Shown here: piece by piece, positions 46,161-55,590 of the stretch | How positions within the stretch are numbered: position 1 is the first letter of the stretch | Layout of the letters: each line of letters opens with the position of its first letter | Assembly (NCBI RefSeq): GCF_039710355.1 | Contig: NZ_JBDKWZ010000006.1 | Location: forward strand, 349,488-413,487 | Source of the DNA: Rapidithrix thailandica | GTDB taxonomy: Bacteria > Bacteroidota > Bacteroidia > Cytophagales > Flammeovirgaceae | Direction: 5' to 3' | DNA length: 64,000 nucleotides | Made by a program: the position numbers and the translations under genes | The notes under the pieces: model-generated | The model's database searches: none | What the model saw: only the letters and a program-made list of their open reading frames with translations | Told to the model about the DNA's origin: nothing

Positions 46161-47630
46161 ATGCTGCCCTACAAATCTTTAATCTCATTCGATCGTAATT
46201 CTTCCGTTGCCGTATATGTTCAACTTTGCAATCAATTTATCGCACTTATTACCAAAGGTTTACTCAAACCCAAAGCAGCATTGCCAAGTTCCAGAAAACT
46301 TGCCGGGTTATTAGGGGTAAACAGAAATACGATAAAGCTTGCGTATGACGAATTGATTAGCCAAGGGTGGGCCGAACCGGTCGATAGAACCGGAATTTTT
46401 GTGCTGTCCAAGTTGCCTGAAACCATGCAGGCACCACTGGTAGATGCCCCCCGTGAAGAGGATCTGAAAGAGGCTTTTGTATGGAATAAACCCAACACGT
46501 TGCGATTGAGAAGCACAACGGAGTACAAGCAGCAAAGGTTGAAAATTGATGACGGCTTTCCGGATGTACGCCTAACCCCTATAGATACTTTGATGCGGGA
46601 ATACAGAAGCATTTCAAAAAAATATTACGGAAAGTCTTATCTTAAGTATGGAAACCCCAAAGGCTCAAAAAATTTACGCAATTCCATTAGCGATTATCTA
46701 TCCAAAACTCGCGGCTTCACCGTTGATCCCGAAGATATTTTGGTCACAAAGGGGAGTCAGATGGGAATTTATTTGGTAACCGAATTAGTGTTAACCCCCC
46801 AAGACACCATTGCAGTAGGAATGTCCAACTACTTTGCAGCCGATCACACTTTTCAAAACCGGGGGGCTAACCTGTTACGCATTCCGGTAGATGCGGAAGG
46901 TATGGATACCGACTATTTGGAAGAATGTTTACAAAGCCAAAAAATTAAGGCCGTGTATATTATTCCACATCATCATTGGCCCACTACCGTTACTTTATCG
47001 ATGGAAAGGAGGTTGAAATTATTAAACTTGGCCAAGGAGTACAGGTTTGCCATCATTGAAGATGACTATGACTTTGATTTTCACTACCGCAACAAACCCT
47101 ATTTGCCTATGGCGAGTATAGATCATAACCGATCCGTACTCTATATTGGCTCCTTGTGCAAAACGTTTGCTCCGGGTATTCGCATTGGTTTCCTGGCCGG
47201 TTCGTCTGATTTTATCAATGCTGCCACATCCGTAAGAAGTCTGATCGACCGGCAAGGAGATACACTGCTGGAAGAAGCCTTGTCGGCAATGTACGACAAC
47301 GGAGAAATGGAGCGGCATTTCAGGAAATCGGTTAAAATTTACCAGGAGAGGCGGGATCTGTTTTGCCGGATTTTAAAAGACGATTTTCATTCCTCTCTCC
47401 ACTTTACAACTCCCGAAGGTGGAATGGCGGTTTGGACGCATTTTGATGAGGATATTAACCTAATGGATGTTGTACAAAAAGTAAATAAACATGGTATGGA
47501 CATTCCCAATCCTGAAATTTATAAAAACGAAGTATTTTCCGAAAACTCTTTACGCTTGGGCTTTGCTTCTTTACAAGAAAAGGAAATAATAACAGCTTTA
47601 GACATTTTAAAAAAGGGATTGACATCTTGA
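46161..47630 (+). CDS. MocR-type regulator (GntR HTH plus aminotransferase domain)
   Basis: The chosen start at 46161 (MLPYKSLISFDRNSSVAVYV) gives 489 aa, the normal MocR length. Upstream codons from 46107 are probably not translated. A winged helix at about 10-75 (ALPSSRKLAGLLGVNRNTIK) is followed by a fold-type I aminotransferase domain with ILVTKGSQMGIYLVTELVLT, IIEDDYDFDFHYR and the PLP lysine region SLCKTFAPGIRIGF. Relatives regulate PLP or amino-acid genes. The gene is followed by a GNAT gene after 95 bp. Confidence 0.92.
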   Translation: MLPYKSLISFDRNSSVAVYVQLCNQFIALITKGLLKPKAALPSSRKLAGLLGVNRNTIKLAYDELISQGWAEPVDRTGIFVLSKLPETMQAPLVDAPREEDLKEAFVWNKPNTLRLRSTTEYKQQRLKIDDGFPDVRLTPIDTLMREYRSISKKYYGKSYLKYGNPKGSKNLRNSISDYLSKTRGFTVDPEDILVTKGSQMGIYLVTELVLTPQDTIAVGMSNYFAADHTFQNRGANLLRIPVDAEGMDTDYLEECLQSQKIKAVYIIPHHHWPTTVTLSMERRLKLLNLAKEYRFAIIEDDYDFDFHYRNKPYLPMASIDHNRSVLYIGSLCKTFAPGIRIGFLAGSSDFINAATSVRSLIDRQGDTLLEEALSAMYDNGEMERHFRKSVKIYQERRDLFCRILKDDFHSSLHFTTPEGGMAVWTHFDEDINLMDVVQKVNKHGMDIPNPEIYKNEVFSENSLRLGFASLQEKEIITALDILKKGLTS

Positions 47631-47724
47631 TTTTGGGCCATTATTGATTTGAAAACTGGGCTACGAAACTTGTGTTTTTACATTCTACTTTTGTTCCATC
47701 AAAAACGAATTAACTGAAAGACAG

Positions 47725-48174
47725 ATGGAAACAAATTTTTCAATTAAATCGATACGCACCACACAAGAAATCAAACAATGTTGGGAAGTAGTCCAACATC
47801 TCCGCCCTCAATTTCAAGAGGAAAAGTTTGTCACTTTCGTGACCGAAATGTTGGAGCAGGATCAATACAAAGCCGTTGTAGTGGTGGATGAAAAGCAACA
47901 GGTGCTTGCCTATGCCGGTTACCGCTCTATGACGACCTTACATAACGGAAGAATCTTATACTTAGATGACCTTTGCACCTCCCCTTTACACAGAAATAAA
48001 GGCTTGGCAACTTTACTTCTGAAGCATGTTCAAAAAGAAGCAGAATCCTTACGGAAAGATGCGGTGATCCTTGACAGTGGATATGCACTCACCGATGCAC
48101 ACCGCTTGTATTTAAACCAGTCGTATAAAATGGTCGCTCACCATTTTGCATTAAGGCTCAATTCTGAGAAATAA
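47725..48174 (+). CDS. GNAT-family N-acetyltransferase
   Basis: The 149-aa protein has the acetyl-CoA-binding motif A, LYLDDLCTSPLHRNKGLATL, preceded by strand VVVDEKQQVLAYAGYRSM. The C-terminal LYLNQSYKMVAHHFALRL fits a small-molecule or peptide acetyltransferase. It follows the MocR gene on the same strand and may be its target (inference). Confidence 0.9.
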   Translation: METNFSIKSIRTTQEIKQCWEVVQHLRPQFQEEKFVTFVTEMLEQDQYKAVVVVDEKQQVLAYAGYRSMTTLHNGRILYLDDLCTSPLHRNKGLATLLLKHVQKEAESLRKDAVILDSGYALTDAHRLYLNQSYKMVAHHFALRLNSEK

Positions 48175-48270
48175 ATTCAAAACCCGTTTCAAGGTAATAA
48201 GCACGACACCTCCCAAAAAAGCGGAGGTAGTCCGCTTATAATCCATAAATTTCTAATCCGAACATAAAAA

Positions 48271-48909
48271 ATGAACAATATTCTGGTGATCAATGCAAGT
48301 GCAAGAAGCGCTGATTCGTTTAGTCGAAGCCTATCAAAAGAATTTATTACAAACTGGATTTCCAAATACCCGGAAGATCGAATTGTTCAACGGGATTTAG
48401 GGCAGACCGCCATTCCTCATATTACGGAAGCCTGGATTGAAGGAGCCTTTAAACCCAAAGAACACAGAACCGAAAAAGATCAAGCCGCACTGAAAGTAAG
48501 TGATGCATTAGTTACAGAACTCAAAGCGGCAGATATTGTCGTTTTAGCAACTCCTATGTACAACTGGTCGATTCCAAGTGTTCTGAAGGCTTATATTGAT
48601 CAGGTACTACGCATGAATGAAACCTTGGCCATTAATCCCGAAACCCCTGAAAATCCGTATGTAGGATTATTGGAAAATAAAAAAGCCTATTTCCTTTTAG
48701 TCAGAGGAGGAAGAGGCTATGAAAAAGGTGAATTCTATCAACATATGAATTTTCAAACCGACTATCTGAAAACGGTATTCAAGATCATTGGTATTTCAGA
48801 AATTGAGGTGTTGAGTATGAACAGTGCCGCAATGGGTGGGGAACACTCCAAACACTCTTATGAGGAGTGTTGCCAAAAGATAAGCGGGTGGATCCACAGG
48901 TTAAATTGA
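48271..48909 (+). CDS. azoR: FMN-dependent NADH:azoreductase/quinone reductase
   Basis: This 212-aa protein has a flavodoxin-like fold. NNILVINASARSADSFSRSL binds FMN phosphate, TPMYNWSIPSVLKAYIDQVL is the AcpD/AzoR hallmark, and LLVRGGRGYEKGEF follows. It reduces quinones and azo compounds with NADH in the cytoplasm. It lies about 100 bp after the GNAT gene, separated by a short hairpin-like stretch. Confidence 0.92.
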   Translation: MNNILVINASARSADSFSRSLSKEFITNWISKYPEDRIVQRDLGQTAIPHITEAWIEGAFKPKEHRTEKDQAALKVSDALVTELKAADIVVLATPMYNWSIPSVLKAYIDQVLRMNETLAINPETPENPYVGLLENKKAYFLLVRGGRGYEKGEFYQHMNFQTDYLKTVFKIIGISEIEVLSMNSAAMGGEHSKHSYEECCQKISGWIHRLN

Positions 48910-49211
48910 ATGGATACTTTCTCTTAGATTGTGTTATAAAGTTTGGCGAAGCAGTTGTATGAAAAAGCAACTGCTTTTTTATGTTTCATAAACACTCAAG
49001 AGCCCTCTTGCTTCTATCGTCACGGAGAGAAAAGTTTTACGTAATGCCCTCTCCCGTTATATTAAATTTTCCGGATACGGAATGCATTCCTATTTTTGAA
49101 GTACAGCCTGATAAAAGTAATTTCCGGCACTGTTGACCAGGCCCTATATTTTATCTTAAAAAAAGAGCTTCTAGTAAATAAGGAAAGACCACTAATTAAA
49201 AACTTGTAAAA

Positions 49212-49729
49212 GTGAACTATCAATATAGACTTTTAAAAGGGCCATGGGGCATAGCAATAGACATGGAATTAGACGTAAACCATGAAAAAAGGGAAGGCCT
49301 GCAAACTAAAATTCAAGATCATTTATTTCTCATAAGAAGAAAAACTTTTTTTCTTACAGATGAAGAATTCAAGTGGTTAACATTGAAGTGAATTAAACTT
49401 TTTCTTTTTCCTAAAAAATGTTTCAAAAACGCCTCCTCTGTCTTACTTTTTTCAACAATAGCTTTGGCTATTCTCTTCAAAAAGTGTCTTGATGAGCCGA
49501 TTTTGATTCCATTTTCGGTCAAAAACTATAAGTTTAAACCACTTTATTAGGAATCAATGATATTTCAACACTCCTGACAGATATAGTGGGTAAGAAAACA
49601 AATACCTATATTCATATCAATGATATTACTATAAACTATGCTCACTTTCAAGTAGAAGGTTTATATTGTACAATTCAAGAGGCTTTGACTAAGTATTTCG
49701 GTTTGCACCTTTCCAAGAGTAGCTGTTGA
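49212..49729 (+). pseudogene. Small gene interrupted by the 161-bp element
   Basis: A GTG at 49212 starts a frame reading NYQYRLLKGPWGIAIDMELD and onward to TDEEFKWLTL, where the element at 49385-49545 interrupts it. Deleting the element and one ATT repeat restores the same frame: LGINDISTLLTDIVGKKTNT, YIHINDITINYAHFQVEGLY, then CTIQEALTKYF and a stop at 49727-49729. The ancestral protein would be about 118 aa. The family was not recognised; the small acidic style resembles immunity-type proteins. Confidence 0.8.
49385..49545 (-). mobile_element. 161-bp MITE-like element, copy B
   Basis: It reads as GAAGTGAATTAAA ... TTTAAACCACTTT on the plus strand, the reverse of copy A. Perfect ATT direct repeats flank it at 49382-49384 and 49546-49548. 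It interrupts the small gene at 49212-49729. Its length equals the other two copies exactly. Confidence 0.92.
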
Positions 49730-49857
49730 ATTTGATAAGGAGGCTAATCAATATATTTTCGACATATTACATACTTAGAAAGAGACCTTTTGTTTGCTTC
49801 TTTTAAAATAGTTTCAACTCTTAATTAAATATTCATTTACTCAAGACAATACATTAT

Positions 49858-50620
49858 TTGATTCAGAAAAATGTCTTTAAAGACCCAGGGTACAACCAAC
49901 TATTTAAAGCGGTAACGGACTTGGGTTTATCTTATGAAGAAGTCGAATTCCAGCCGAATAGCAATATCTTTAACTACCGCACGACACGAAAAGATGTATT
50001 TGTTTACGGAGCGGTGAAATTGGCTAAAGTGACCAGGGATTTTGATTGGACACCGGGTTCATTTTATGGAAAAAATCATGAATTTGAGCATTATGCCAAA
50101 GGGTATGGGGGAATACCATATTAATCATGACAGCCTTACTTATGCCTTCTCAGATGATCTTAATTGGGGGAGCCATGAACAGCTTTTTATAAAACCCAGT
50201 AAAGAGGCAAAAGTGTTTACCGGAAAACTCTTCTCCAAAACCGAATGGGAAGATTTTGTATACTATTCGCTTAAGGATCAGAACAACCGCGTCTTGTCAG
50301 CTAAAACGTTGATCCAAGTCTCTCCTCCACAACATATCATCAAAGAGGCCAGGGTATGGATTGTCGATCAAAAAGTAGCTACCAGTTCCTATTATAGGTT
50401 TCACGGAAATATTGACTTTGAAGAAACGGTAGCGGAGGAAGGCTTGTTATTTGCCCGGGAAATGGCCAAACGGTATCATGTGACAGACGCCTACGTAATG
50501 GACATTTGTTTGACCTACGAGGGCTGGAAAATCATGGAAATAAATTGTATAAATAGTGCCGGCTTTTACAAAGGAAATGTCAAACAAATTGTAACAACCC
50601 TGGAAGAATTTTATACTTGA
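49858..50620 (+). pseudogene. ATP-grasp (DUF4343-like) gene with a frameshift
   Basis: The first frame (49858-50124, from a TTG) reads NVFKDPGYNQLFKAVTDLGL and onward to HYAKGYGG, then stops. The second frame continues with GEYHINHDSLTYAFSDDLNW, FIKPSKEAKVFTGKL, EARVWIVDQKVATSSYYRFH and MEINCINSAGFYKGNV. These are the ATP-grasp nucleotide-binding and C-terminal motifs. One extra G in the run of five at about 50107-50113 explains the shift. The repaired product would be about 253 aa, probably a carboxylate-amine ligase. A sequencing error is possible. Confidence 0.83.
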
Positions 50621-51149
50621 AGTGATGCTTTTTAAGCGAAAAGGGACAATCTCCTTTTTCTAAATAATTGCGGTGAACTTTATTAGCGTCTACAGAACTT
50701 ATTGATCATGACTGACGATAGTATTCCAAATGAAGCACCTCATTCTTTTCAATGTCACAGGTAAAATCATCAGTCAATGCAATGGCGTTTGTCGCACAAT
50801 TTTTTCCCTAGAAGTATAGAGATCGATCCCCAAATGAACCCGACCTCGTACTCTTCCATAAAACCCAAAATAGCATTGAATACCTCTTCTATCATGGCAA
50901 TTGTTTCCCGCATTAGTAGGCTAATCCAAAAAATATTTTATTTTTCTTTTAACATTGAAAGCCAAACAAAACATAGCAAAGTGTAAGAAGAAACGGTATA
51001 TTATATGTGTAAAAATACAATTACTTTATCTTATGTTATCATAAAGATTTGGCTTCACTCAGTTGAAAATATTTCAAAATGGGTATGTTTGCAGACTTCT
51101 ACCCTATTTAAATAATAATAGGAAAATTCTCCATATTCTAATAAGTTTA
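50621..51149. other. Non-coding gap
   Basis: No gene, RNA or repeat was recognised. Short open frames lack coding character. Confidence 0.5.
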
Positions 51150-51620
51150 ATGACGAAAAACATGAAATTCATATTCTTGATTAACAGTTTATTGTTTCTG
51201 ATTCAGCTTTTCGCATTCGGACAATCAGGTTTTAATATCAGAAATTCATCCGGAGAACTGATTGAGGAAAGAAAAGTTGATTTGAGCCAAGCATGTAATC
51301 AAGATAGTATATATCTTTTTGTTACTAAAGAACCCACCTATAAACCGGGTATGGATGCACTTGAAGAAACCCTTAACAACGAGCTTCAATTTGATAAAAA
51401 ACTCAGATACTCTGCTCATTTAATGTTCCTTATCAATTGTGAAGGGCAAGCTTCCGGATTTATTCACACTGACCGTGAAAACTCCGAATATATTGAAAAA
51501 GTTATAGCAATATTGGATGAAAGTCAAGAATGGGATAGTGCAAAAATTGGCAATAGAAATGTTGACCGTTATATGCATATGATCCTTGTCCTAAAACAAG
51601 GGAAGGTAAAAATTAAATAA
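51150..51620 (+). CDS. Secreted TonB C-terminal-like protein
   Basis: The start at 51150 (MTKNMKFIFLINSLLFLIQL) or the ATG at 51162 gives about 155 aa with a signal peptide ending FAFGQ. The C-terminal half (FDKKLRYSAHLMFLINCEGQ, SGFIHTDRENSEYIEKVIAI, SQEWDSAKIGNRNVDRYMHM) has the strand-helix-strand order and the W-x-x-AK feature of TonB C-terminal domains. There is no membrane anchor or proline-rich spacer, so this is a stand-alone periplasmic relative, not an energy transducer. Its role is unknown. Confidence 0.75.
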   Translation: MTKNMKFIFLINSLLFLIQLFAFGQSGFNIRNSSGELIEERKVDLSQACNQDSIYLFVTKEPTYKPGMDALEETLNNELQFDKKLRYSAHLMFLINCEGQASGFIHTDRENSEYIEKVIAILDESQEWDSAKIGNRNVDRYMHMILVLKQGKVKIK

Positions 51621-51648
51621 ATATTATCGATTCATTTTACGAGTGTTA

Positions 51649-51893
51649 GAGCATGTTTAAATTTCATCTTGTGGACTGCAAATTCCCATTTCAGGAACCT
51701 CAGTTCATCATTTTTGAGTGATCCGGCATTCCGGTGGCCGGCATTCCGGTGGCCGGCATTCCGGTGGCCGGCACCCGGTCAAATAATTCCACTATTCTTC
51801 GAATAGTCGGACCTTTGAAGTGTCGGACCATCAAAAATAATTTCTTAAGAACTTGAAAGTTTCGCTACCAAATACGAATTTTAAACATGCTCT
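51649..51893. mobile_element. 245-bp inverted-repeat element with internal 15-bp tandem repeats
   Basis: The ends AGAGCATGTTTAAA and TTTAAACATGCTCT are perfect 14-bp inverted repeats. Inside, CCGGCATTCCGGTGG is repeated three times from 51723, followed by a partial fourth. No coding sequence is evident. A similar CATGTTTAAA stands at about 17089, and part of the interior resembles 9190-9225. It may be a MITE or a relic of an insertion sequence. Confidence 0.62.
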
Positions 51894-51930
51894 TAGTCAG
51901 TAATTCCATCATTTTCATTTGAAGCAACTC

Positions 51931-52461
51931 TCAACTTTCTTTTACTTTCCCATAGTATTCCGTATCGGTCAGGTTTCCTTTTCCGTCACGGTAATCTTTC
52001 CGTAAAAGACCTTCTTGCCGGAAACCATTTTTGATTAAAGTTTTTTTACTTCCAAGGTTCCCGGGGCTTACTCTTGCATATATTTTTTCCAGCTTCATTT
52101 CCGTAAAACAATAGTTTACAAGCCAACTCACAGCATACGAAATAATTCCATACCCTTGATGATCCTTGTCAATAAAATAGGCAATTTCTCCCTTAGGGAT
52201 GATCCAGTCAATATTTTTTACATGCACCATCCCGATCATCATTCCGCCTTTCTTTAAGCTGAAATAAACCCCCTTTCGGGTTTCATACTCCTCAATTTTA
52301 CTTCTTACAAACTCTTCCGTTGACGCAAGGTCATACAACTGGTTTAAAGTTTTTGGAAAATAGGTTTGTATATGCTCTTTATTCTTTTCGATCATCGTCC
52401 AAAAAGCAAAGGCATCTTTTTCTTGTATCCGGCTTATCGCTATTTCTGTTTGAAGATCCAT
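51931..52461 (-). CDS. RimJ/RimL-type GNAT acetyltransferase
   Basis: The start at 52461 (MDLQTEIAISRIQEKDAFAF) gives 176 aa. Upstream codons to 52488 are optional. It shows WIIPKGEIAYFIDKDHQGYG and ISYAVSWLVNYCFTEMKLEK in acetyl-CoA-binding motif A. ARVSPGNLGSKKTLIKNGFR and EGLLRKDYRDGKGNLTD follow, the standard ending of ribosomal-protein-type acetyltransferases. The substrate is unassigned. The gene stands alone. Confidence 0.9.
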   Translation of the reverse strand: MDLQTEIAISRIQEKDAFAFWTMIEKNKEHIQTYFPKTLNQLYDLASTEEFVRSKIEEYETRKGVYFSLKKGGMMIGMVHVKNIDWIIPKGEIAYFIDKDHQGYGIISYAVSWLVNYCFTEMKLEKIYARVSPGNLGSKKTLIKNGFRQEGLLRKDYRDGKGNLTDTEYYGKVKES

Positions 52462-52573
52462 ATAGTAATACATTTTATGAAAACACATAACGCCCTAGTG
52501 CATAAGCAGTAACGGCATTTACTTTCATTCCGGAAACCGGCACTACTACTCATACACCAGGGTAGAGTGCAAA

Positions 52574-53584
52574 TTAATAATTGATCATGACTAATTTACT
52601 CCCTTTCGTTTGGTTGTTTTCCATCAAAGTATGTGCTTTTTTTACCGTGTCTACGCTTAATTCACCCACCGTATTGATGGCTGCCGGAGTGATATTTCCG
52701 TTTTCAATCAGACGAAACAGTTCCTGCAAGGATTCTCCGTAATATGAGAGGTCCATTTCCCCCTTCTTTAACGTATGTGCGTAATTGGCAACATTGACAA
52801 TGATGTTTGCCTTATCAAATAGTAGTTCCCTGGCTTCAGGTGTAGTCAGGAAAGTGATATCCACATAAGTGCCGTATACGTCTAACAGACCGGCACAAAG
52901 TTCTGACAGTTTACCCCCCACCAAATCTATACAGTACTCCAGAGCTTGTTCGCCTAACCGGGATGGAACGGCAGAAGTCAAATCATCCTGCTTGTAATTG
53001 AAGATATTTTCAGAAGGAAGACCCAGTCCGGTTAAGTGCGCAATACTGCGCTCATTTCCGGCGGTAGTATAAACCGACTGGTTACCCTTTGCCAAAAGCA
53101 ATTTGATGAGAATAGTGCCTACTCCTCCGGCTCCTCCCGTAATAAAAACAGGCTTGTCTTTGGGGATATCCACCCTTTTGAAACACTGTAAAGCCGTCAT
53201 TCCCACCATGGGCAAAGCCGCGGCTTCTTCAAAGGATATATTGTCTGGATTTTTCGCCACAAGCTCTTGAGGCACGCTGATGTATTCGGTGTAGGTGCCG
53301 TTGGAGGCCAGACTACCCACATAAGCCGACACTTTATCGCCTGTTTGCAAACGAGTAACCTTTTCACCAGTTTCTACAATTTCCCCGGAAAGCTCCCTGC
53401 CTAAAATAGGCGATTTCAATAATTTACTTTCTGTAGACCCCTGACGCATTTGATAGTCAATAGGATTAAATGCCGTGGCTTTAATACGGATCAATACTTC
53501 ATGGGGTTTGACTTCAGGAACAGCAACTTCCTGAAGGTCAAAATTTTCCACTCCTCCAAAGTCTTTCAATACGATTGCTTTCAT
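52574..53584 (-). CDS. NADP-dependent quinone-oxidoreductase-like protein (MDR family)
   Basis: The protein has 336 aa. The N-terminal GroES-like domain (MKAIVLKDFGGVENFDLQEV, PILGRELSGEIVETG) is followed by a Rossmann domain with VFITGGAGGVGTILIKLL. The structural and catalytic zinc ligands are missing, as in quinone oxidoreductase-type medium-chain reductases. It probably reduces enones or quinones with NADPH. The gene stands alone on the minus strand. Confidence 0.92.
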   Translation of the reverse strand: MKAIVLKDFGGVENFDLQEVAVPEVKPHEVLIRIKATAFNPIDYQMRQGSTESKLLKSPILGRELSGEIVETGEKVTRLQTGDKVSAYVGSLASNGTYTEYISVPQELVAKNPDNISFEEAAALPMVGMTALQCFKRVDIPKDKPVFITGGAGGVGTILIKLLLAKGNQSVYTTAGNERSIAHLTGLGLPSENIFNYKQDDLTSAVPSRLGEQALEYCIDLVGGKLSELCAGLLDVYGTYVDITFLTTPEARELLFDKANIIVNVANYAHTLKKGEMDLSYYGESLQELFRLIENGNITPAAINTVGELSVDTVKKAHTLMENNQTKGSKLVMINY

Positions 53585-53667
53585 TTGCTTTTGTTTTTAT
53601 GACACTATTTTTTTCAAAAGACAGATATACTCTCAAATTTATACTTGTCTGATTTGTTTTCTATTGA

Positions 53668-53723
53668 GGCTGTTCCACGATGGCTGTTCCACGATGGCTG
53701 TTCCACGATGGTTCCTCCACGAC
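53668..53723. repeat. 14-bp tandem repeat, three perfect copies plus one degenerate
   Basis: GGCTGTTCCACGAT is repeated from 53668, 53682 and 53696, followed by GGTTCCTCCACGAC. It lies between the oxidoreductase and methyltransferase genes. The remainder of 53585-54027 shows no gene. Confidence 0.88.
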
Positions 53724-54027
53724 GGGAAATATTTATCGCTTCGAATTTACTTAGGCAGGAAGACTATTCAAAAATATAAGGGATATGTGTAGCGTATTTT
53801 TATGAAAGTCTTTAAATCAAGCTCGACTTTAGCCATTTGAAACTACGCAACGAATCCGGCCTCTTGCCTGGTTTTATTCCACTTGTAAGGCCTCGAAGAT
53901 ACAAAATCGCAAAAAGTTTGAGTATTTTGGTCCTTATGATACCGTTTATCCGGTCATATCTTATTATCTTCGATGGAGGGAATTGCTCGAACTTTCATAA
54001 AAAACGAACCATAATTTTTGTATCAAA

Positions 54028-54780
54028 ATGTCGCTCATTGACACCTATAAATCGCTTTGTACAGCGTTTTATGACCTGGACAAACCCAATGCCCCCCAAG
54101 AGGCCATAGCGTATTACCTGAATGAAATCCACACCCACAAACAACCCGTATTGGAACCCATGTGTGGTTCGGGACGGTTTCTTCTTCCGTTAATGGAAAA
54201 AAACGTAGATATTGACGGGACAGATGCATCCTCTGAAATGTTAGAAAGTTGTGAGCTAAAAGGAAGAGCCAAAGCATTACAACCCAAGCTCTATCTTCAA
54301 AAACTCCAGGAACTGGAACTTCCCAGGAGATACGGATTGATCTTTATTCCTTCCGGCTCTTTTGGCCTTATCTTAAACCGGCAGGAAGCGTTGATTTCAT
54401 TGAAAAACCTTTTTGATCAATTGCTGGAAAATGGACAATTAATCATTGAAATAGAGACTCCCGCTTCGGCTTCGGTAGGCCCGTCAACCATGACAAAGGA
54501 AATACAAGGAGACAATGCAAAAATCCGATTGACCAGTACAAGCGAATATGATGCGGACAATCAGTTCGAAACCACAAAATGCGAGTATCAAAAAATCACT
54601 AAGGGAGAGATCGTCAAGACGGAAACAGAAATCATACAGGTGCGACTTTATTCGATTCAAGCGTTTTCTCAGCTCTTGAAAACGGTTGGTTTCACCAATA
54701 TAAAAGCTTTGGTTCCTTATTCGGAAAAATTCGCAGAGGAGACTACTCCGTTAGTAATCGTCAAATGCCAAAAGTCATAA
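54028..54780 (+). CDS. Class I SAM-dependent methyltransferase
   Basis: This 250-aa protein has motif I PVLEPMCGSGRFLLPL, the motif II acidic residue in DIDGTDASSEMLESC, and the post-motif RYGLIFIPSGSFGLILN. A C-terminal beta-hairpin region contains the phrase QAFSQLLKTVGFTNIKALVP, as in ubiquinone/menaquinone-like and small-molecule methyltransferases. The substrate is unknown. The start at 54028 overlaps an unlikely upstream frame. No operon partner was found. Confidence 0.93.
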   Translation: MSLIDTYKSLCTAFYDLDKPNAPQEAIAYYLNEIHTHKQPVLEPMCGSGRFLLPLMEKNVDIDGTDASSEMLESCELKGRAKALQPKLYLQKLQELELPRRYGLIFIPSGSFGLILNRQEALISLKNLFDQLLENGQLIIEIETPASASVGPSTMTKEIQGDNAKIRLTSTSEYDADNQFETTKCEYQKITKGEIVKTETEIIQVRLYSIQAFSQLLKTVGFTNIKALVPYSEKFAEETTPLVIVKCQKS

Positions 54781-55087
54781 ACTTGGCAAGGATAGTTTCC
54801 ATCATGGACAAAGAATTTGCGTAATTACCGGGAAAATAACCTTTTGCATATTGCCTTTGCTTTATATTACTTTGTGTACAAAGATATTTTCTCCGGCACA
54901 CAATATAATAAACCCTCTCAGGTGAGGTAGTTATTGTTATCTGAGTGTATCAAATGGGTTGACAAAATCTGTTTTAGAGGATATTTACAAGGTGGAAAGA
55001 TTGTCACCCAAAAGGCATTAAAGAGAGAGCTTTATCTTTCGAATTTACATTTCTATACGAATCAATACATTAAAACAATTAAGCATT
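54781..55087. other. Non-coding gap
   Basis: No gene or repeat was recognised. The promoter of the following gene should lie here. Confidence 0.5.
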
Positions 55088-55513
55088 ATGGGAAATTTTT
55101 CTGATATCATCATTGCCGATGTTCACGAAGGCGAAAAAATAGGAGAGGCGGAAACACCTTCAGAAAAATGGCCTACCTTGGAAGCAAGAAATCTGGATTC
55201 CATTACCCTTTCTACACTTTATTGTAGTATTACCAATAAGAAGTATTCCAATGAAATTCAAAGTTCGTTTCAATTAGCCGGAGGGGATCAATACGAAGGT
55301 CCTTGGGTATTTTTAATTCCCGAACTCGTGATGAATTCTTATGCTGAATTGGATACATCCAAAATCAAAGAAATAGCGCAAGTATGGGTAGCAACTGACG
55401 AAATGCAACTTTGGGAACTGCCGGAAGCAATGGAGCTGATTGCTCAATTAAAGGAACATGCCTGTAAAGCAAAAGAGGCTCGAAAAGCAATGTTTCTTTG
55501 GTATATGCTATAA
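55088..55513 (+). CDS. Hypothetical protein, 141 aa
   Basis: This cytoplasmic acidic protein has no signal or membrane segment. MGNFSDIIIADVHEGEKIGE, PWVFLIPELVMNSYAELDTS and IAQVWVATDEMQLWELPEAM suggest an alpha/beta fold. No family was assigned. It converges with the 1157-aa giant gene and ends at a shared bidirectional hairpin. Confidence 0.75.
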   Translation: MGNFSDIIIADVHEGEKIGEAETPSEKWPTLEARNLDSITLSTLYCSITNKKYSNEIQSSFQLAGGDQYEGPWVFLIPELVMNSYAELDTSKIKEIAQVWVATDEMQLWELPEAMELIAQLKEHACKAKEARKAMFLWYML

Positions 55514-55534
55514 CCGCATCCTTCATCATAAAAT

Positions 55535-55565
55535 CACAAAGCCACCTCAACCGGGTGGCTTTGTG
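55535..55565. terminator. Terminator between converging genes
   Basis: CACAAAGCCACC pairs with GGTGGCTTTGTG around TCAACCG. It sits between the stop codons of the 141-aa and 1157-aa genes. The sides lack strong T runs, so it may serve both strands weakly. Confidence 0.7.
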
Positions 55566-55590
55566 GTAAATCAGACTTTGAAAAACAGAT

